Below are positions 1 to 9,726 of a stretch of 64,000 bases of DNA, in pieces. The stretch is from contig NZ_VORU01000001.1 in assembly GCF_007997135.1 (NCBI RefSeq), positions 1 through 64,000 on the forward strand, read 5' to 3'. Each line of letters begins with the position of its first letter. The stretch's first letter is position 1. Under the pieces are notes generated by a model. That model saw only the letters and a list, made by a program, of their open reading frames with translations. It did not search any database and was not told the DNA's origin. The DNA is from Aequorivita lipolytica (GTDB lineage: Bacteria; Bacteroidota; Bacteroidia; Flavobacteriales; Flavobacteriaceae). Both the position numbers and the translations under genes were made by a program.

Positions 1-102
1 ATGCGAACCGGATGATTCTCTGGAACAAGATCATCATAACTTGGAGGGAGAAGACTCAGTTGGTTCTGGCTATTGGTCTTCCAAACTACGTTGCTTTTCA
101 TA
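1..102 (-). CDS. IS1182-family-like transposase, N-terminal fragment
   Basis: An open frame starts at the ATG complementary to 100-102 and runs off the left edge of the window. Its first 33 or so residues include the string NQLSLLPPSYDDLVPENHPVR, the typical opening of IS1182-type DDE transposases (IS5/IS1182 group). Only this N-terminal part is visible, so the catalytic residues cannot be checked and the element may be intact or broken. Its orientation points away from the beta-helix lipoprotein gene. The 40 or so AT-rich bases before the terminator at 146 may contain the end of the insertion sequence, but I could not define an inverted repeat without the other end. Confidence 0.7.
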
Positions 103-145
103 GCATGAAAGTACAAAATTTCACGCTTTTGTCAAAATTATAAAA

Positions 146-186
146 CATAAAAAAGGCTGCCCTTTTTAGACAGCCTCTTTTTTAAT
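146..186 (-). terminator. Terminator after the beta-helix lipoprotein gene
   Basis: A stem of AGGCTG and CAGCCT is flanked by A and T runs, so the minus strand reads stem-loop then a T run. It lies just past the stop of the lipoprotein gene at 208. Confidence 0.7.
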
Positions 187-207
187 AGTAGAATTTAAAA
201 CTTCAAA

Positions 208-2148
208 TTATTTGCTAATCCAATTCCAGCCTGAAATATCTACAGGAGTACCATTAAAAACATCATCCTGAGGAGTAGTTAATGGAACACCGTCAACAAT
301 AATATTTTGCAATGGCCCATTGTCTTTCATATCTACATTGGTTCCATAATCTGAAAGCAAAATATTTGTAAAAGTTCCTCCAGATTGTTTTTTGAATTGA
401 AGCGCGATTCCACTTCCTGCGCTACTTGTGTTGATAGCCGTTAGGTTTACAAAAGAAGGATTGTTATTGTCTCCATCACCTTCCAAAGCTGTAGAGAAAC
501 TTGAACCATTGTTAAGAATGTAGGTGTTGGTTATAGTTCCGCTCCAACCTTCAGTCCAATCTACTGAATCATCTTCATTATTTTCAAAATATAAATTTGT
601 TGCAGAAACAGCGCCGCCAAAAAATTCAATTCCATCATCGGCACCATCAATTACGGCAACGTTAGAAATTGAAGTTCCAGAACCTACAGCATAAAGTGTA
701 AGCCCGTTGTATTGTGAGTCTGCATTAATTTGTGCACCTGCCCCACGAATTACAAGATAATCTATGCTTCCAGAGTTATCACTATTGTTTGCGCCTCCAT
801 ATACAAGACCGCCTACTTCAGCAATAGCATCAACACCTTCAGTAGTTACTCCTTCACCACAAAGTAAAAGCCCACCCCAATCTCCTGGGTTACTACCGGC
901 AGACTTCATAACTACTGGATTTTCGTTGGTACCATTGACTTCTATCTTTCCACCTTGTTCCACAGCAATGTACTTATCAGTTCCTGTTTCAGAAATAATT
1001 ATAGTTCCCGCAGGAATAATTAGTTTTCCGCCAGATTTTACAAGAGTAGTTCCTTGAAGAAGGTAAACAAGACTTGAATCCAGTTGGGTTGTGCCAGTTA
1101 TAGTGTTTGGAAGAACCGCTGTGTCTGAATTATTCTGTGTTGCCCAAGCAAACATTGATAAATCTACAGTTGCAGGAGCATTATAACCATTTGCAGGATC
1201 AGCAATTTCGCCGCCAATAATTACATTAGCCAACGGGCCATTGTCTTTCATATCTATTCTAGTGCTATAACCTAACAATGAAAGACCAGTAATAGTAGCC
1301 CCAGATTGTTTTTTAAACTGTAGCGCAGTGCCACCAACAGTTGAAACTGCTGTGAAGTTTACCAATTTTGGATTTTGATTGTCACCATCTGCTTCTACAG
1401 CGGTAGAAAAAGGCTTGGAGTGGCTCACGTAGGTATTGGTGATTGTGCCATTCCATCCTTCTGTCCAGTCAACAGCATCATCTTCATTATTTTCAAAATA
1501 AAGGTTTGATGCAGAAACAGTCCCGCCGAAAAACTCTACACCGTCATCAGCGCCATCTATAACAGCTACGTTCGAAATTCGAGTGCCTGAACCTACTGCA
1601 TAAAGCGTAAGTCCGTTATATTGTGATTCTGAATTGATTTGAGCTCCCGCTCCACGGATGATTAAATATTCAACGCTTCCAGAATTATCTGCATTGTCAG
1701 TTCCTCCATAGATAAGACCTCCTACTTCGGCGGTAACATTTACGCCTTCTGTAGTTGTAGCTTTTCCGCAAAGCAATAAACCACCCCAATCTCCAGCGCT
1801 ATTATTTTCTGAACGCATAACTACTGGGTTTGATGAGGTTCCTTGTACGTCTATTTTCCCACCTTGTTCTACAGCTATATATTTATCTGTTCCAACCTGT
1901 GATACAATCACAGTTCCTGCAGGAATGGTCAATTTAGCGCCAGATTTTACAAGGTATGGCCCGGCAACTGTGTACTGAACCGATGGATCTAAAATTCTGT
2001 CAGATTCCAACGAACCTATAAGTTGTGTGTTTTCTCCTGGTTCCTCATCATCTGATATGAAACCATCATCACTGCTACATCCGGCAAGGAATAGCGTGCT
2101 TACTGTTGCAATTGATAAAGCAAATTTTTTAAAGTTTTTCATTTTCAT
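208..2148 (-). CDS. Lipoprotein with two tandem parallel beta-helix-like halves
   Basis: The 646-residue protein starts with a lipoprotein signal (LFLAGCSSDD), predicting an outer-membrane or surface lipoprotein. The rest is an internal duplication. Residues about 42-335 and 350-646 align along their length and share blocks such as GTDKYIAVEQGGKI, YNGLTLYAVGSGT, DGADDG and MKDNGPL. These glycine- and asparagine-rich short repeats resemble right-handed beta-helix folds. The gene lies 25 bp downstream of a TonB-dependent receptor gene on the same strand and is probably co-transcribed with it, so it may act as the receptor's surface partner; that role is inference. The ligand is unknown. A second ATG two codons in (2142) is an alternative start. 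Confidence 0.75.
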   Translation of the reverse strand: MKMKNFKKFALSIATVSTLFLAGCSSDDGFISDDEEPGENTQLIGSLESDRILDPSVQYTVAGPYLVKSGAKLTIPAGTVIVSQVGTDKYIAVEQGGKIDVQGTSSNPVVMRSENNSAGDWGGLLLCGKATTTEGVNVTAEVGGLIYGGTDNADNSGSVEYLIIRGAGAQINSESQYNGLTLYAVGSGTRISNVAVIDGADDGVEFFGGTVSASNLYFENNEDDAVDWTEGWNGTITNTYVSHSKPFSTAVEADGDNQNPKLVNFTAVSTVGGTALQFKKQSGATITGLSLLGYSTRIDMKDNGPLANVIIGGEIADPANGYNAPATVDLSMFAWATQNNSDTAVLPNTITGTTQLDSSLVYLLQGTTLVKSGGKLIIPAGTIIISETGTDKYIAVEQGGKIEVNGTNENPVVMKSAGSNPGDWGGLLLCGEGVTTEGVDAIAEVGGLVYGGANNSDNSGSIDYLVIRGAGAQINADSQYNGLTLYAVGSGTSISNVAVIDGADDGIEFFGGAVSATNLYFENNEDDSVDWTEGWSGTITNTYILNNGSSFSTALEGDGDNNNPSFVNLTAINTSSAGSGIALQFKKQSGGTFTNILLSDYGTNVDMKDNGPLQNIIVDGVPLTTPQDDVFNGTPVDISGWNWISK

Positions 2149-2173
2149 TCTTAATTGAAGTTAGACATTCTTT

Positions 2174-4945
2174 TTAAAAAGTATAGTTAAGGTTTAAGCC
2201 AAAACGTGCACCAAGCGTGTACGAAAGAACTGTTTCTTCCGTTTCAACATTTGTGGTACTAGGTTTAATTAATTGTGTTCTTTTTATTTCAGGATTTAAA
2301 ATGTTTTTTCCTGAAAGACCTATTCTGAAATTTTTGGTTATTTCCTTGCTAAGGATCAAATCCAACGAAATAAATCCTTTTTCGATGATAGCGTCGTTAT
2401 AATTGATGTCTCCTGAAGTTTGGAATTCTGGAGATCCCAAGGCATAAATTCTATCAGAAGCATAATTCCCAGAGATTGTGGCCTCAAAAGGATTTTCTGT
2501 ATTTGTATTAAAATTCAATGATCCGTTTACAATCCAGTCTGAAGCTCCTTGAAGGTCAATTTCGGTCAAACCCTTATATCTAAAGGTTCTTACGAAGTTT
2601 CCTTCATTATCAAAAACTTCTATCAAATCTTGCTTGTGCCACATTCTTGAAGCATTCATATTTAGTTTTAAATTGGGTCTTTCGTCGCCTGAAATTAAGT
2701 TTACGCGTCCTTCCACTTCTAGACCGTAAACTTCTGCTTCATTACCAGCATTGAAATAAGAAAATACGCCTGCCGAACCTCTATCCTGAACTTTATTAAT
2801 TGGGTCTTCAATAAGTTTGTAAAATCCTGTAAGTGATAGCAGTTGATCTTTTGAAGGGAAAAATTCCCACTTTAAGTCGAAATTTCTGTTTAAAGAAGCT
2901 TCAATGTTTGGATTACCACGTGTAACCTGGCCAACTGGTGAAACGTATTCAAAAGGAGCGATTTCCTTAAACTCTGGAAGTGTAGTAGTGAAGCTATTTG
3001 CAAAACGGATGCTATGTTTTTCATTCAATGCATATTTTACATTGAAAGAAGGAAATACCCTGCGGTAATCTTTATTGGCGCTTCCTTTTCTTCCTGGGAA
3101 GTTGTTTACATCCCAATTCACGTCAATATTATCTCTTTGAAATCTTAAACCAGCCTGTACGGTTATTTTTCCTTTAACTCCGGTTACGTTTGTATATCCT
3201 GCAACAGACTGCATATCGCCAGTATAAAAATCTGGCGAAAGTGTATTTCTTTTTAAAAGACCGTTGTTGAAATTTTGCTGAGTAAATATTTCTGAAATTT
3301 CATCAATAGATTGTGGGTTAATGGCATTGGTTACGGTTTCTTCAGCTCCAAAAAATTGCGAGCCAAAATCACGTGTTTTGTTTCGGTAGGTACCGCCAAT
3401 GTTTATGTGGAAAAGATTTTCTTCCTCGTCAACAATTTTAATCAGATCGTTTAAACGGCCATTGTATTCCGTATCCTCAATTTTCTGGATACTTTTTCTT
3501 TGTTGAAAACCACCGGTGCGCCCAAGTTGAACACTTTCTTCATTAAAGTTTACTTCATTGCGGATACGGTTTGGCTCATCGGCACTTAAATAGTTGTAAC
3601 CAGCAGCCCAATCCAGTTCGTTCTTCTCGCCAATTTTGTGGTCACCGCTAAGTTGGGTAACGGAAAGCAAAGTTTTCTTAAGGTTTTGATCTCGAATAAA
3701 TTGTGAAAGACCTTCTTCAGGATCGGTTTCCTCAAAAATTACCGCTTCTCCCGAACGGCCACCTTCAAATACCTCGTCTTCAATTTTATTTATTAATAAA
3801 GTGTTGAATTTAATATCGTTATTGTCATCTGCCCTAAACCTAATATGAAATAGGCCAGAAGTGGCTACTTCTTTGTTCCAAGTAATAGCATCTGGAATTA
3901 CATCATCCAGAAAGTTGGATCGGTATTGTTTAAAAGCACCTTCTCTATATTCAAATTCTTCAGACTGACCTGCCGTGAAAAGTACGCTCAGTTTATTGCC
4001 AATTCTTGTTCCAGCACTTAAGGAATAGGATCTATTGATAGGAAAACCTACAACTATAGGGCTCCAGCTTTGCCCTGTAATAGCTTGGTTGGTAGGAACG
4101 CTCTTTTGGTAAAACCCGAAGGATACATCTTGATAGTTTGGAGAAACTTTAAAATTATTGAAAACCCCGTTGCTCATTACATTGGAGTTAATAGAGGTAC
4201 TCGCGCTTACTGATAACAGGTTGCTGCCGGAAAGTTCTTTGGTATTTATATCAATATTTCCCGAAGCCTGATCTGCAGAAATGTTTGGCGATGTGGTTTT
4301 GCTAACGTCAATACTTTGAATAAGTCGCGTTGGGAAAAGATTCAGGTTTATATTCTTCCTTTCAATATTATCTGAAGGAATAGGAAGTCCATTTAAAGTA
4401 GTATATAAGTATCTGTCACCAAGTCCGCGAACAAAAATAGCGCCACTACCGTCAGTTTTTGATACTCCCGAAATTTTTGTAGTTGCGCCGGCGGCATCAG
4501 AAACACCGAGTTTTGACAATTGTTCTGCGCCAATACTTTCTTTAATGGCAATCGCTTTTTTCTGTTCCAGCAGTAAAGCGACTTCACTTTCCCTTCGCGT
4601 TGTGGTTTTAATTACTACTTCATCAAGTGCTGCAGCACTTGCGCCCATTGGCACATCTATATTTGTTACCTTGTCTGCACTTATTTTAACATCGGGTATT
4701 TCAACTGTTTCATAACCTACAAAACTATAGACCACAGTATAGGTTCCGGGTGCAACGTTTTCCAAAGAATACAGTCCGTCAATATCTGAGGTTACCCCTT
4801 TTTCAGTTCCTTTCAGAAATATATTTGCAAAAGGTAAAGGTTCATTATTATATTCTGTGTCGGTAAGTTTTCCAACAATAGTACCCGTTTGTGCTATAGT
4901 AACGGAAGTTAAAAAGAAGAATAAAACTTTAATAATTGATTTCAT
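2174..4945 (-). CDS. TonB-dependent outer-membrane receptor with carboxypeptidase-like N-terminal domain
   Basis: This 923-residue protein has a signal peptide ending near TIAQ, then a CarboxypepD_reg-like beta-sandwich (about residues 20-105, with PFANIFLKGTEKG and GLYSLENVAPGTY). A plug domain follows (about 120-235, with the FVRGLGDRY and TTLNGLPIPS motifs), then a long beta-barrel ending in aromatic phenylalanine. Such proteins bind a ligand at the surface and import it using TonB-ExbB-ExbD energy. It is the first gene of a likely two-gene unit with the beta-helix lipoprotein. It is not a classic SusC, because no SusD-type gene follows. The substrate cannot be read from sequence. Confidence 0.9.
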   Translation of the reverse strand: MKSIIKVLFFFLTSVTIAQTGTIVGKLTDTEYNNEPLPFANIFLKGTEKGVTSDIDGLYSLENVAPGTYTVVYSFVGYETVEIPDVKISADKVTNIDVPMGASAAALDEVVIKTTTRRESEVALLLEQKKAIAIKESIGAEQLSKLGVSDAAGATTKISGVSKTDGSGAIFVRGLGDRYLYTTLNGLPIPSDNIERKNINLNLFPTRLIQSIDVSKTTSPNISADQASGNIDINTKELSGSNLLSVSASTSINSNVMSNGVFNNFKVSPNYQDVSFGFYQKSVPTNQAITGQSWSPIVVGFPINRSYSLSAGTRIGNKLSVLFTAGQSEEFEYREGAFKQYRSNFLDDVIPDAITWNKEVATSGLFHIRFRADDNNDIKFNTLLINKIEDEVFEGGRSGEAVIFEETDPEEGLSQFIRDQNLKKTLLSVTQLSGDHKIGEKNELDWAAGYNYLSADEPNRIRNEVNFNEESVQLGRTGGFQQRKSIQKIEDTEYNGRLNDLIKIVDEEENLFHINIGGTYRNKTRDFGSQFFGAEETVTNAINPQSIDEISEIFTQQNFNNGLLKRNTLSPDFYTGDMQSVAGYTNVTGVKGKITVQAGLRFQRDNIDVNWDVNNFPGRKGSANKDYRRVFPSFNVKYALNEKHSIRFANSFTTTLPEFKEIAPFEYVSPVGQVTRGNPNIEASLNRNFDLKWEFFPSKDQLLSLTGFYKLIEDPINKVQDRGSAGVFSYFNAGNEAEVYGLEVEGRVNLISGDERPNLKLNMNASRMWHKQDLIEVFDNEGNFVRTFRYKGLTEIDLQGASDWIVNGSLNFNTNTENPFEATISGNYASDRIYALGSPEFQTSGDINYNDAIIEKGFISLDLILSKEITKNFRIGLSGKNILNPEIKRTQLIKPSTTNVETEETVLSYTLGARFGLNLNYTF

Positions 4946-5066
4946 TTTTGTCGTTTGATTTATTGGTGCAAAGAAACCGTCCTTATGTAAAGACGGTGTT
5001 AAGTAGCTGTTACCAATTAGTCATTTTAGGGTTAGCTAAAGGTTAAGCGGAAACAAAAAAATATGC

Positions 5067-5096
5067 TTGCTTTGCTTTTTGAAAATAGTATCTTGC
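5067..5096 (+). promoter_or_regulatory. Possible promoter of dgt
   Basis: TTG at 5067-5069 and TATCTTGC at 5089-5096 are 19 bp apart. This roughly fits the Bacteroidota pattern TTG-N19-TAnnTTTG, with an imperfect -7 box. Confidence 0.35.
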
Positions 5097-5115
5097 CTTC
5101 AAACTTTTGAAGATT

Positions 5116-6447
5116 ATGATGCAATGGGAACAGTTGCTCTCTTTACGGAAGCACGGAGATAAAAATAAAAGACTACGGATTGAAGAAAACGAAACCCGTT
5201 TGGGCTTTGAAGTAGATTATGACCGTGTTATTTTTTCATCGGCTTTTCGAAGTTTGCAGGACAAAACGCAGGTAATTCCATTGGCAAAAACATCTTTTGT
5301 ACACACGCGATTAACGCATAGTTTGGAGGTTTCCGTGGTTGGCCGCTCGTTGGGAAGAATTGTGGGAAAGGAAATATTGAAGAAACATCCGCAATTGCAA
5401 ACTACGCATGGCTATCAATTCAACGATTTTGGAGCGATTGTAGCTGCTGCCGCTTTGGCGCACGACATTGGCAATCCGCCATTCGGACACAGTGGTGAAA
5501 AGGCAATTGGCGATTATTTTTTGAACGGAGACGGCAAACGTTTTAAAGAGCAACTTACTGAAAGGGAATATCAAGATTTGGTGGATTTTGAAGGAAATGC
5601 GAATGGCTTCAAAATTTTGACAGAATCCAAAAACGGTGTTGAAGGCGGTTTGCGGTTAACTTATGCAACCTTGGGTGCGTTTATGAAATACCCGAAACAA
5701 TCCCTTCCCAAAAAACCTACCGCTCATGTTGCCGATAAAAAATTTGGCGTTTTTCAAAGTGATACTGAATTTTTTAATGAAGTGGTTTCTGAACTTGGTC
5801 TTTTAAATCGAAACAATAATGGCTACGCGCGCCATCCGTTGGCATTCCTTGTTGAAGCTGCGGATGATATTTGCTATACAATTATAGATTTTGAAGATGG
5901 GATTAACCTCGGTTTAATTGAAGAGGAAATCGCTTTGGAATATTTGATAAACCTAGTTCGAAACAGTTTAAAAAAAGATATTTATTCACGCTTAAAAACC
6001 GTTCAGGATAGATTGGCATATTTGCGTTCCCTTGCTATAAACACTTTGATTGCTGAGGCTGCTGCAATTTTCATAGATAATGAGGAGGCAATTTTGAAAG
6101 GCACTTTTCCCGAAGCTTTGCTGGATAGAAGCCAATACAAAGCCCAAATAGCAGATATTATAAAAATAAGTATTGAAAAAGTTTACCAAAGTACCGAGGT
6201 AACTGAGAAGGAGATTGCAGGTTACAATATATTATCTACATTGCTAAATGCATTTACACATGCTTTTGAAAATCACCAAGATGCTAAGGCGCGTCATTAC
6301 GACAAACTATTATTGCGAATGTTTGAATGTGACCTTTCCAAAAACCAATCGGTTTACGAATATTTAATGGAGAGCTGTAGTTACATATCGCGGTTGACGG
6401 ATGGAAATGCGCTTCAAATTTTTCAGAAAATAAAAGGGAATTTGTAG
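5116..6447 (+). CDS. dgt: Deoxyguanosinetriphosphate triphosphohydrolase (dGTPase)
   Basis: This is an HD-domain nucleotidohydrolase that cleaves dGTP to deoxyguanosine and triphosphate in the cytoplasm. The metal-binding histidine of the THSLEVS block and the HD pair (His116-Asp117, in AAALAHDIGNPPFGHSGEKA) are present, and the length of 443 residues is usual. The frame is open from a TTG at 5107, but ATG 5116 (or 5119) is the more likely start, giving MMQWEQLLSLR. The last 540 bp also exist as a decayed copy at 9228-9563, which shows that the 3' part of this gene was once duplicated with the peptidase gene that follows. The gene itself looks intact. Confidence 0.9.
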   Translation: MMQWEQLLSLRKHGDKNKRLRIEENETRLGFEVDYDRVIFSSAFRSLQDKTQVIPLAKTSFVHTRLTHSLEVSVVGRSLGRIVGKEILKKHPQLQTTHGYQFNDFGAIVAAAALAHDIGNPPFGHSGEKAIGDYFLNGDGKRFKEQLTEREYQDLVDFEGNANGFKILTESKNGVEGGLRLTYATLGAFMKYPKQSLPKKPTAHVADKKFGVFQSDTEFFNEVVSELGLLNRNNNGYARHPLAFLVEAADDICYTIIDFEDGINLGLIEEEIALEYLINLVRNSLKKDIYSRLKTVQDRLAYLRSLAINTLIAEAAAIFIDNEEAILKGTFPEALLDRSQYKAQIADIIKISIEKVYQSTEVTEKEIAGYNILSTLLNAFTHAFENHQDAKARHYDKLLLRMFECDLSKNQSVYEYLMESCSYISRLTDGNALQIFQKIKGNL

Positions 6448-6566
6448 TAAAAAGATATTTATTCATATTATAAATGGTAATAATTGATGTCTAGAAGTTT
6501 ATATTCTCAATTTATGGTACTTTTATAAAGTATAGTATCAAAAATACTTAACCTAAAATAATTCTT

Positions 6567-9155
6567 ATGAAAAAATTTTTCTACTTCGTATTACTTTTAG
6601 CGGTCAATTTTTCCTTTGCGCAAGATTATTCTTCCACAGTAAATACATACCTGCAAAATAACCGAGCACAATTTGAGCTGCAACTCCAGGATATTTCTGA
6701 TATCAGCATTGTTTCACAAAGTTTTTCGAAAAGCCTAAAGGCGAATACTGTTTATGTTGAACAGCGCTATCAAGGCATTAAATTGTTCAATTCTACTTCG
6801 CCTTTTGTTATAAAAGATGGTTTTGTTGCATCAGCGAAAGTTTCTTTTGCTCAAAATATAGCTTCAAAAGTGAATGCCAGTACGCCGGGATTGACCCCTA
6901 ATATTGCAATAGCAAAAGCTGCTGCAGCTCTAGGCCTGAACGCCCCCTCCAATCTAAATTTACTTGAAACGGGAATGGACAACTCCTTTGTTTTTTCAAA
7001 TGGAAATATTTCTTTGGAAAACATTCCGGTACAATTGGTTTATCAAAAAATAGAAGCTACAAATAGCTTGAGGCTGGCTTGGGATCTCAGCATTTATTTG
7101 CTTGATGCAAGCCATTATTACAGTGTCCGTATTGATGCTGTAACAGGGGAATTATTGGAAACTATGGACTGGGTTTCGCAATGTGAACTGCCAGATTTTT
7201 CCGCAAAGCATAATGATCTATCAAAAAATGAAGACAGTGTTTTGTTTGAAAACATTCCTTTAGCCGAAAAAAACATTCTTGTGGACGCTCAATATAGGGT
7301 TTTTGCATTGCCACTTAGAAATCCTAACGATGGACCGGATACACTGGTAATTACTCCTGAAGATGCTACAGCCTCTCCGTTTGGATGGCATGATACCAAT
7401 GGCGTTGTAGGTGCAGAATTTACAATCACAAGAGGAAATAATGCATATTCATATTTAGATTTGTGTGATACAAACTCAGGAGATTCACCTGACGGTGGCG
7501 CTTCTTTAAATTTCGATTTCCCTTTTAATTTGCCTCAGTCCCCAGCTAACTTTAGAGACGCCTCAGCAGTGAATTTATTTTATTTGAATAATATTATTCA
7601 CGATGTAATGCACCAATATGGCTTTGATGAAGCCAGTGGGAACTTTCAAGAAAATAATTACGGCAATGGCGGAGCTGGTAGTGATTCTGTAAATGCAGAA
7701 GCACAAGATGGTGGAGGAACCAATAATGCAAACTTTGCAACACCACCAGATGGGAGCAACCCCAGAATGCAAATGTATCTTTGGGGTGGAGGTACCACTC
7801 CGGTTGCAGATATTTTTACAATTAATAGTGGCCCACTTGCAGGAGTGTATAGTGGCATTGCGGCAGGTTTTGGAGCTGGAATCCCTCTTAATCTAACACA
7901 AGATTTAGTTTTGATTGAAGATGATGATTCTGGACCTTCTTCAGATCCAAATGACGGTTGCGACAATATTACAAATGGCGGTTCCTTAAATGGAAAAATT
8001 GCGGTAATAAGAAGAGGTGAGTGCGAATTTGGTTTTAAGGTTTTGGCTGCACAAAACAATGGTGCTGTAGCAGCTATTATTGTAAACAATGTAGCGGGCG
8101 ATCCTCCGCTAATGGGTGCAGGAGTTGTGGGCTGTCAAGTTACTATCCCAGCATTCGCAATATCAAATATTGATGGTGATCCTATAATCGCGTTATTAGA
8201 TGGTGGTGGCTCTGTTAATGGAACTATAAATGGAACGAATGTACCATTTAGTCTTGACGGAAGCCTAGATACAGAGATTGTAACCCACGAATATGCTCAC
8301 GGTATTTCAAACAGATTGACAGCTGGACCATCAAATGTTGGCTGTCTACAGAACCAAGAACAAATGGGTGAAGGTTGGAGCGATTACTTTGCTTTAGTGA
8401 TGACAATTTACGATGGGGATCAAGGAGCAAATATAAGAGGGATGGGATCTTATGCCTCTGGAAATCCAAACGGTATTAGAACATATCCATATAGCACCAA
8501 TTTTGCTGTAAACCCTCACACCTATGATGATATTAAAGCCGAAGTCGCTCCGCATGGCGTGGGTTCAGTATGGGCAGCGATGCTATGGGAAATGACATGG
8601 GATCTTATAGACGCATATGGTTTTGATGCAGATCTATATAATGGTACTGGCGGTAATAATATTGCTTTACAATTGGTAACGGACGGAATGAAATTACAAA
8701 CTTGTAGCCCAGGATTCGTAGATGGAAGAGATGCTATTCTTGAAGCAGACCAAATTGCTAATGGAGGTGCGAACGAATGCCTTATTTGGTATGCTTTTGC
8801 AAGAAGAGGTTTGGGATTTAGTGCCAGTCAAGGAAGTTCTAATAGCAAGAGCGACGGTACTGAAGCTTATGATTTTCCACCATTTTGCTTATTAGGGGTA
8901 AATGATAATGGCAGTATTAACAATTTCATTATCTATCCAAACCCTTCAAATGGCGAAATCAATATTAAGTCCAGATTTGATGTGGGCAAAACGATAATAA
9001 CTGTTTTTGATATGAACGGTAGAAAGGTTTTTAACCAACAGTTGGAACTTTATAATACAAAAAGCATAAATGCAAGCGGTCTTAACGCTGGCATTTATTT
9101 AATAAAAATTGAAAGCGCCAACCATTCACAAACTTCCAAATTGATAATCAACTAA
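6567..9155 (+). CDS. Secreted M36 (fungalysin-type) metallopeptidase with PA domain and T9SS sorting domain
   Basis: The 862-residue protein has a signal peptide (cleavage near FAQ|DYSS), an FTP-like propeptide (about 25-190) and a zinc peptidase domain with HEYAH at 574-578 and a downstream EGWSDY glutamate motif. A PA (protease-associated) insert lies before the HExxH (about 415-560, with RRGECEFGFK). The last 80 or so residues (IYPNPSNGEINIKS ... LNAGIYLIKIES) form a type A T9SS sorting domain, so it should be exported through the type IX system to the surface or medium. It is a paralogue of the gene at 9727, with roughly 60-65% protein identity judged by eye. The family degrades proteins; the substrate here is unknown. 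Confidence 0.9.
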   Translation: MKKFFYFVLLLAVNFSFAQDYSSTVNTYLQNNRAQFELQLQDISDISIVSQSFSKSLKANTVYVEQRYQGIKLFNSTSPFVIKDGFVASAKVSFAQNIASKVNASTPGLTPNIAIAKAAAALGLNAPSNLNLLETGMDNSFVFSNGNISLENIPVQLVYQKIEATNSLRLAWDLSIYLLDASHYYSVRIDAVTGELLETMDWVSQCELPDFSAKHNDLSKNEDSVLFENIPLAEKNILVDAQYRVFALPLRNPNDGPDTLVITPEDATASPFGWHDTNGVVGAEFTITRGNNAYSYLDLCDTNSGDSPDGGASLNFDFPFNLPQSPANFRDASAVNLFYLNNIIHDVMHQYGFDEASGNFQENNYGNGGAGSDSVNAEAQDGGGTNNANFATPPDGSNPRMQMYLWGGGTTPVADIFTINSGPLAGVYSGIAAGFGAGIPLNLTQDLVLIEDDDSGPSSDPNDGCDNITNGGSLNGKIAVIRRGECEFGFKVLAAQNNGAVAAIIVNNVAGDPPLMGAGVVGCQVTIPAFAISNIDGDPIIALLDGGGSVNGTINGTNVPFSLDGSLDTEIVTHEYAHGISNRLTAGPSNVGCLQNQEQMGEGWSDYFALVMTIYDGDQGANIRGMGSYASGNPNGIRTYPYSTNFAVNPHTYDDIKAEVAPHGVGSVWAAMLWEMTWDLIDAYGFDADLYNGTGGNNIALQLVTDGMKLQTCSPGFVDGRDAILEADQIANGGANECLIWYAFARRGLGFSASQGSSNSKSDGTEAYDFPPFCLLGVNDNGSINNFIIYPNPSNGEINIKSRFDVGKTIITVFDMNGRKVFNQQLELYNTKSINASGLNAGIYLIKIESANHSQTSKLIIN

Positions 9156-9176
9156 GACTAACATATTTCTGAATTT

Positions 9177-9212
9177 AAAAAAGAGGTCTTTAAACGGGCC
9201 TCTTTTTATTTT
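9177..9212 (+). terminator. Terminator of the first M36 gene
   Basis: An AAGAGGTC and GGCCTCTT stem is followed by a T run, 20 bp after the stop codon. Confidence 0.7.
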
Positions 9213-9227
9213 TTATTAAGAAATCAA

Positions 9228-9563
9228 TCTCGGTTTAATTGAAGAGGAAATCGCTTTCGAAATATTGAATAAACCTAGTTCGGAACAGTTTAAAAAAAGA
9301 TATTTATTCACGCTTGAAAACTGTGCAGGATAGATTGGCCTATTTGCATTCCCTTGCTATATACACTTTGATTGCTGAGGCTGCGGCAATTTTCATCAAT
9401 AATGAGGAGGAAATTTTGAAAGGCACTTTTCCCGAAGCTTGCTAGACAGAAGCCAATACAAGACCCAAATAACAGATATTATAAAGATAAGTGTTGAAAA
9501 ATATAGCGGTTGACCGACGGCAATACGCTTCAAATTTTTTAGAAATTGAAAGGAAATCTTTAG
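9228..9563 (+). pseudogene. Decayed fragment of dgt (3' part)
   Basis: The DNA matches dgt 5908-6184 at roughly 90% by eye. It then jumps to dgt 6385-6447 after a deletion of about 200 bp. It has frameshifts (for example one lost base in GAAGC-TTGCT) and in-frame stops, and no start. It sits between the two M36 genes, exactly where a tandem duplication of dgt-3'-plus-M36 would place it. It fills most of the 571-bp gap between the peptidase genes; the remaining 160 bp upstream of 9727 should hold the second peptidase's promoter. Confidence 0.9.
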
Positions 9564-9726
9564 AATAATTGGCGCGTTGCGTCTAAAAATGTTAAAAATG
9601 AAATAATAGGCGGTAATATTGTCATTTTTATGATATTTTTATAAATTCTATTTTTGGAAATTTTTAAATCAATATTTTCTTGATCAATTTTTCTGATCTC
9701 AATTCACAATTAAAAAATTTAATTTT

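Noticed and set aside
7658-8089. Minus-strand frame opposite the first M36 gene
   Set aside because: It is a shadow frame that follows the codon pattern of the peptidase. Similar shadows occur opposite the second M36 gene and odhB.
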